Shown: in pieces, positions 61,569 through 64,000 of the stretch | Layout: the number at the start of each line of letters is the position of its first letter | Position numbering within the stretch: position 1 is the first letter of the stretch | Assembly (NCBI RefSeq): GCF_038095555.1 | Contig: NZ_CP124591.1 | Coordinates: forward strand, 372,001 to 436,000 | Direction of reading: 5' to 3' | DNA: 64,000 nucleotides | Origin: Macrococcoides psychrotolerans | GTDB lineage: Bacteria; Bacillota; Bacilli; Staphylococcales; Staphylococcaceae | Position numbers and translations under genes: made by a program | Notes under the pieces: generated by a model | The model's database searches: none | Told to the model about the DNA's origin: nothing | Seen by the model: only the letters and a program-made list of their open reading frames with translations

Positions 61569-63005
61569 ATGAAAAAATCTACTATAATCATGATTACATT
61601 TTTAATTGGCGCATTCTTTACTTTTTTAAATGAAACCTTACTGAATATCGCCTTGACAAAGATTATGACAGTCTTTCATGTCGATGCACCGACTGTTCAG
61701 TGGCTTGCTACTGGATTTATGCTTATCATGGGGGTGCTGATGCCATTATCTGCTACTATAATTCAGTGGTTTACAACACGACAATTATTTATAGGATTGA
61801 TGTCCGTCTTCCTTATTGGAACATTGGTAGCAGGGTGTGCGATCAATTTCCCTATGCTGCTGGCAGGTAGGATGATTCAGGCGGCAGGTACAGGATTGTT
61901 GATACCTGTTATTATGAATGCGATGCTGCTATTATTCCCGCCGCATGAACGTGGAAAAGTTATGGGGAATTTCGGCCTTGTTATGATGTTTGCACCTGCA
62001 ATTGGGCCAACCCTTTCTGGTGTAATCGTTGATACATTAGGATGGAGATGGTTGTTTTTTGCGGTCGTACCATTCGTTTTATTTTCAATCGGATTTGCGT
62101 TTAAATATCTGGATAATGTCGGCGAAGTGACGAAACCGAAAGTCGATATATTCAGTGTTGTCTTATCAACAATAGGTGTTGCAGGTATTATATATGGCTT
62201 TAGTTCTGTCGGAAATATAGAAGGTGGATTTAGCAATAAAGCGGTATTCTTACCGATTCTTAGTGGACTTATTTCCCTGGTAATCTTTATTGTCCGTCAG
62301 AACCATCTGACATCACCACTACTTGATATGTCCGTTTTTAAGTATAGCAACTATAGTAAAGGGATGTTTATCTTTGTCGTTGTTGTGATGGCGATGTTCG
62401 CTTCTGAGATTGTGATGCCGATGTACTTACAAGGGCCGATGGGATTTAGTGCCAAAGTTGCAGGAATGATACTGTTGCCTGGTGCTTTATTAAATGGCGC
62501 GATGAGTCCAGTTATGGGACGAATATTTGATAAGATTGGTCCACGTAAGATGATCATTCCGGGCATGTTTGTTCTGATGCTCGTCATGATATTCTACTCG
62601 ACGATTCACCCAGGAATACCACTATATATATTTATCATTGTTTATATGGTACTCATGGTATCTATTTCGATGATTATGATGCCAAGTCATACGAATGCAA
62701 TCAATCAGTTACCAAAGCATTTGTATCCACATGGCACAGCAATCGGTAACATGATACAGCCGATTGCGGGTGCAATGGGGATTTCGGTCTTTGTAAGTAT
62801 AATGACGCATGGTCAGCAACAAGCGTTAGAAGGAATAAGTAATCCTACCCATTCACAGACTCAAGCAGCACTGACGTATGGTGTACATCACGCTTATTGG
62901 TTTGCAATAGCCCTTACAGTCATAGGGTTTATTACGGCATTATTTGTTACACGTTCTAAGGCACCTGAAGGTGAGACATTCGGACTGCCTGAAGAACAAA
63001 ATTAA
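61569..63005 (+). CDS. MFS drug exporter, DHA2 (14-helix) family
   Basis: A 478-residue major facilitator. Typical DHA2 motifs are GAFFTFLNETLLNIALTKIM in helix 1 (motif D1), WLATGFMLIMG and GNFGLVMMFAPAIGPTLSGV (motif C, the antiporter motif). Proton-driven multidrug efflux is the expected role, similar to LmrB or SdrM-type pumps, but the substrate cannot be read. ATG 61569 follows TGGAGGAAAT; the frame also opens at 61521 without a ribosome site. Confidence 0.85.
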   Translation: MKKSTIIMITFLIGAFFTFLNETLLNIALTKIMTVFHVDAPTVQWLATGFMLIMGVLMPLSATIIQWFTTRQLFIGLMSVFLIGTLVAGCAINFPMLLAGRMIQAAGTGLLIPVIMNAMLLLFPPHERGKVMGNFGLVMMFAPAIGPTLSGVIVDTLGWRWLFFAVVPFVLFSIGFAFKYLDNVGEVTKPKVDIFSVVLSTIGVAGIIYGFSSVGNIEGGFSNKAVFLPILSGLISLVIFIVRQNHLTSPLLDMSVFKYSNYSKGMFIFVVVVMAMFASEIVMPMYLQGPMGFSAKVAGMILLPGALLNGAMSPVMGRIFDKIGPRKMIIPGMFVLMLVMIFYSTIHPGIPLYIFIIVYMVLMVSISMIMMPSHTNAINQLPKHLYPHGTAIGNMIQPIAGAMGISVFVSIMTHGQQQALEGISNPTHSQTQAALTYGVHHAYWFAIALTVIGFITALFVTRSKAPEGETFGLPEEQN

Positions 63006-63038
63006 ATTTAACGTTTATGACTTTTAATATCGGGTAAT

Positions 63039-63075
63039 AAAGACATGTTGTGAAATATTCATAGCACGTCTTTTA
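63039..63075 (+). terminator. Terminator after MFS gene
   Basis: AAAGAC and GTCTTT close an imperfect stem with wobble pairs (TGTTGTGA against TCATAGCA), followed by TTATTAT. Confidence 0.65.
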
Positions 63076-63096
63076 TTATATTAAGGGAGAGGTTGG

Positions 63097-64000
63097 ATGT
63101 CTAAAGGTAATATAGAATCAATGAAAATCGGTGCAGCTTACGTGGGTGTTATTGTAGGTGCCGGCTTTTCAACAGGTCAGGAAGTTTTGAAATTTTTCAC
63201 GAATTATGGTATTTACAGCTATTTTGCAATACTTATTTCTGGAATTATGTTGACGTTCTTTGGCCGTCAGATCAGTAAGGTTGGTTATGGATTAGATGTA
63301 GACAGCCATGAACCAACGATTACATACCTTTTTGGTGAAAAATTTGGTAAAATCATTGACTATATTTTAGTGTTTTTCTTATATGCAATATCGGTGATCA
63401 TGGTCGCAGGATCAGGGAGTGCGTTTCATGAAAGCTTTGGGATACCGATATGGTTAGGTTCGTTACTTATGATTATTGCTGTAGTAGGTACGTTGCTGAT
63501 GGACTTTAACAAGATTGTCAGAGCACTTGGAGTTGTAACGCCATTCTTGATTGTCGTTGTAACAATTATTGCAGTTTATTTCTTCTTTAAAGGGCATGTG
63601 CCATTAAGCGAAGTAGATAAATACATCGATCCTTCAAAGCAGCCATTTAAATCGAAGTTTCTTCCAGAAAGTTCACTTTGGTGGTTCTCCGGCTTAAACT
63701 ATGGTGGCTTAGCATTTGCTACTGGCTATAGTATGTTAGCTGCAATTGGTAGCGATGCCTCGAAGAAACATATTGCAGGCCGTGGTGCCTTTATCGGTGG
63801 GATTACATTACTTGTACTATTATTGATGGTAAACTCTGGCTTACTGAGTGAACTGGAATTAGTTCAAGATTCAGCGATTCCAACTTTAGTGTTAGGACGT
63901 ATGATTCATCCGGTGCTTGGTATAGCATTAAGCATTATTATGCTGATGGTAATGTATAATACGATTGTCGGTTTAATGTATTCGTTTACAGCACGCCTGA
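63097..64000 (+). CDS. YkvI-like membrane transporter, cut by window edge
   Basis: About 301 residues are visible before the window ends. The protein is highly hydrophobic with IGAAYVGVIVGAGFSTGQEVLKFF at the start, a hallmark of the YkvI family (LeuT-like fold, uncharacterised). AAGGGAGAGG lies before ATG 63097. The substrate is unknown, and the C-terminal part is missing from the window. Confidence 0.8.
   Translation, partial: MSKGNIESMKIGAAYVGVIVGAGFSTGQEVLKFFTNYGIYSYFAILISGIMLTFFGRQISKVGYGLDVDSHEPTITYLFGEKFGKIIDYILVFFLYAISVIMVAGSGSAFHESFGIPIWLGSLLMIIAVVGTLLMDFNKIVRALGVVTPFLIVVVTIIAVYFFFKGHVPLSEVDKYIDPSKQPFKSKFLPESSLWWFSGLNYGGLAFATGYSMLAAIGSDASKKHIAGRGAFIGGITLLVLLLMVNSGLLSELELVQDSAIPTLVLGRMIHPVLGIALSIIMLMVMYNTIVGLMYSFTARL

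Noticed and set aside
1..64000. tRNA or rRNA genes
   Set aside because: I saw no cloverleaf with a GTTCRANNC T-arm in the intergenic regions and no rRNA-like sequence. Coverage by eye is not exhaustive.

Overview
The window looks like chromosomal DNA of a low-GC member of the Staphylococcaceae, most probably Macrococcus or a close relative. This rests on gene content. The two malate:quinone oxidoreductase paralogues resemble the Mqo1 and Lqo (Mqo2) types known from Staphylococcus aureus. The CstR/CstB persulfide genes, a TcaA-like protein and an AldA-like dehydrogenase are also staphylococcal in type, but the ribose operon has the Bacillus-like layout rbsRKDACB with a full ABC transporter. 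The genus is inferred from recalled sequences, not from a search.

Layout. 1-256: a cut-off IS3-type transposase. 611-6306: ribose operon with two CcpA/RbsR-type boxes at its promoter and a terminator. 6303-11365: an AT-rich accessory segment. It holds an IS3 scar, a three-gene cluster (zinc-ribbon protein, glycine-zipper membrane protein, HNH-like membrane protein), a WYL-domain regulator, three tiny ORFs and a perfect 15-bp hairpin. 11624-18212: a sortase pilus locus with a vWA tip adhesin, a major pilin and two class C sortases. 18213-24005: a decayed stretch around lqo and an M20 peptidase. It carries broken partial copies of an amidohydrolase, rbsKDA and a CAP-domain gene, whose intact versions all lie elsewhere in this window, together with IS3 and IS30 relics.

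24074-36921: mntH with an MntR-type box, an amidohydrolase, a CAP-domain protein, glpT, a sugar ABC ATPase, bioB, a RecQ-phosphoribosyltransferase fusion, a second amidohydrolase, a thiosulfate uptake pair (YeeE/TusA) and a DUF2188 protein. 37116-41604: an AbgT transporter, ten tandem 41-bp repeats, a DUF805 protein and dhaKLM. 41603-46850: a divergent cst (reactive sulfur) locus with three near-identical operators. It encodes a four-domain CoA-disulfide-reductase/rhodanese/TusA/DsrE fusion and the persulfide dioxygenase CstB. 46884-53724: a TcaA-like pair, pcp, a methyltransferase, mqo and a BASS-type transporter. 53821-55228: a NERD-domain pseudogene with one stop codon, then eight tandem 62-bp hairpin repeats. 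55253-64000: aldA, a secreted NlpC/P60 hydrolase, a GNAT/ogt/phnA/DUF418 cluster, a small SecB-like protein, an MFS exporter and a cut-off YkvI-like transporter.

The best candidate for an undescribed system is the 6.6-11.4 kb segment. A nuclease-like membrane protein, a glycine-zipper protein and a zinc-ribbon protein lie beside a WYL regulator, a class known to control some phage-defence loci (BrxR, CapW). A shared 18-nt motif lies upstream of both the cluster and the divergent tiny ORFs. Function there is inference only.
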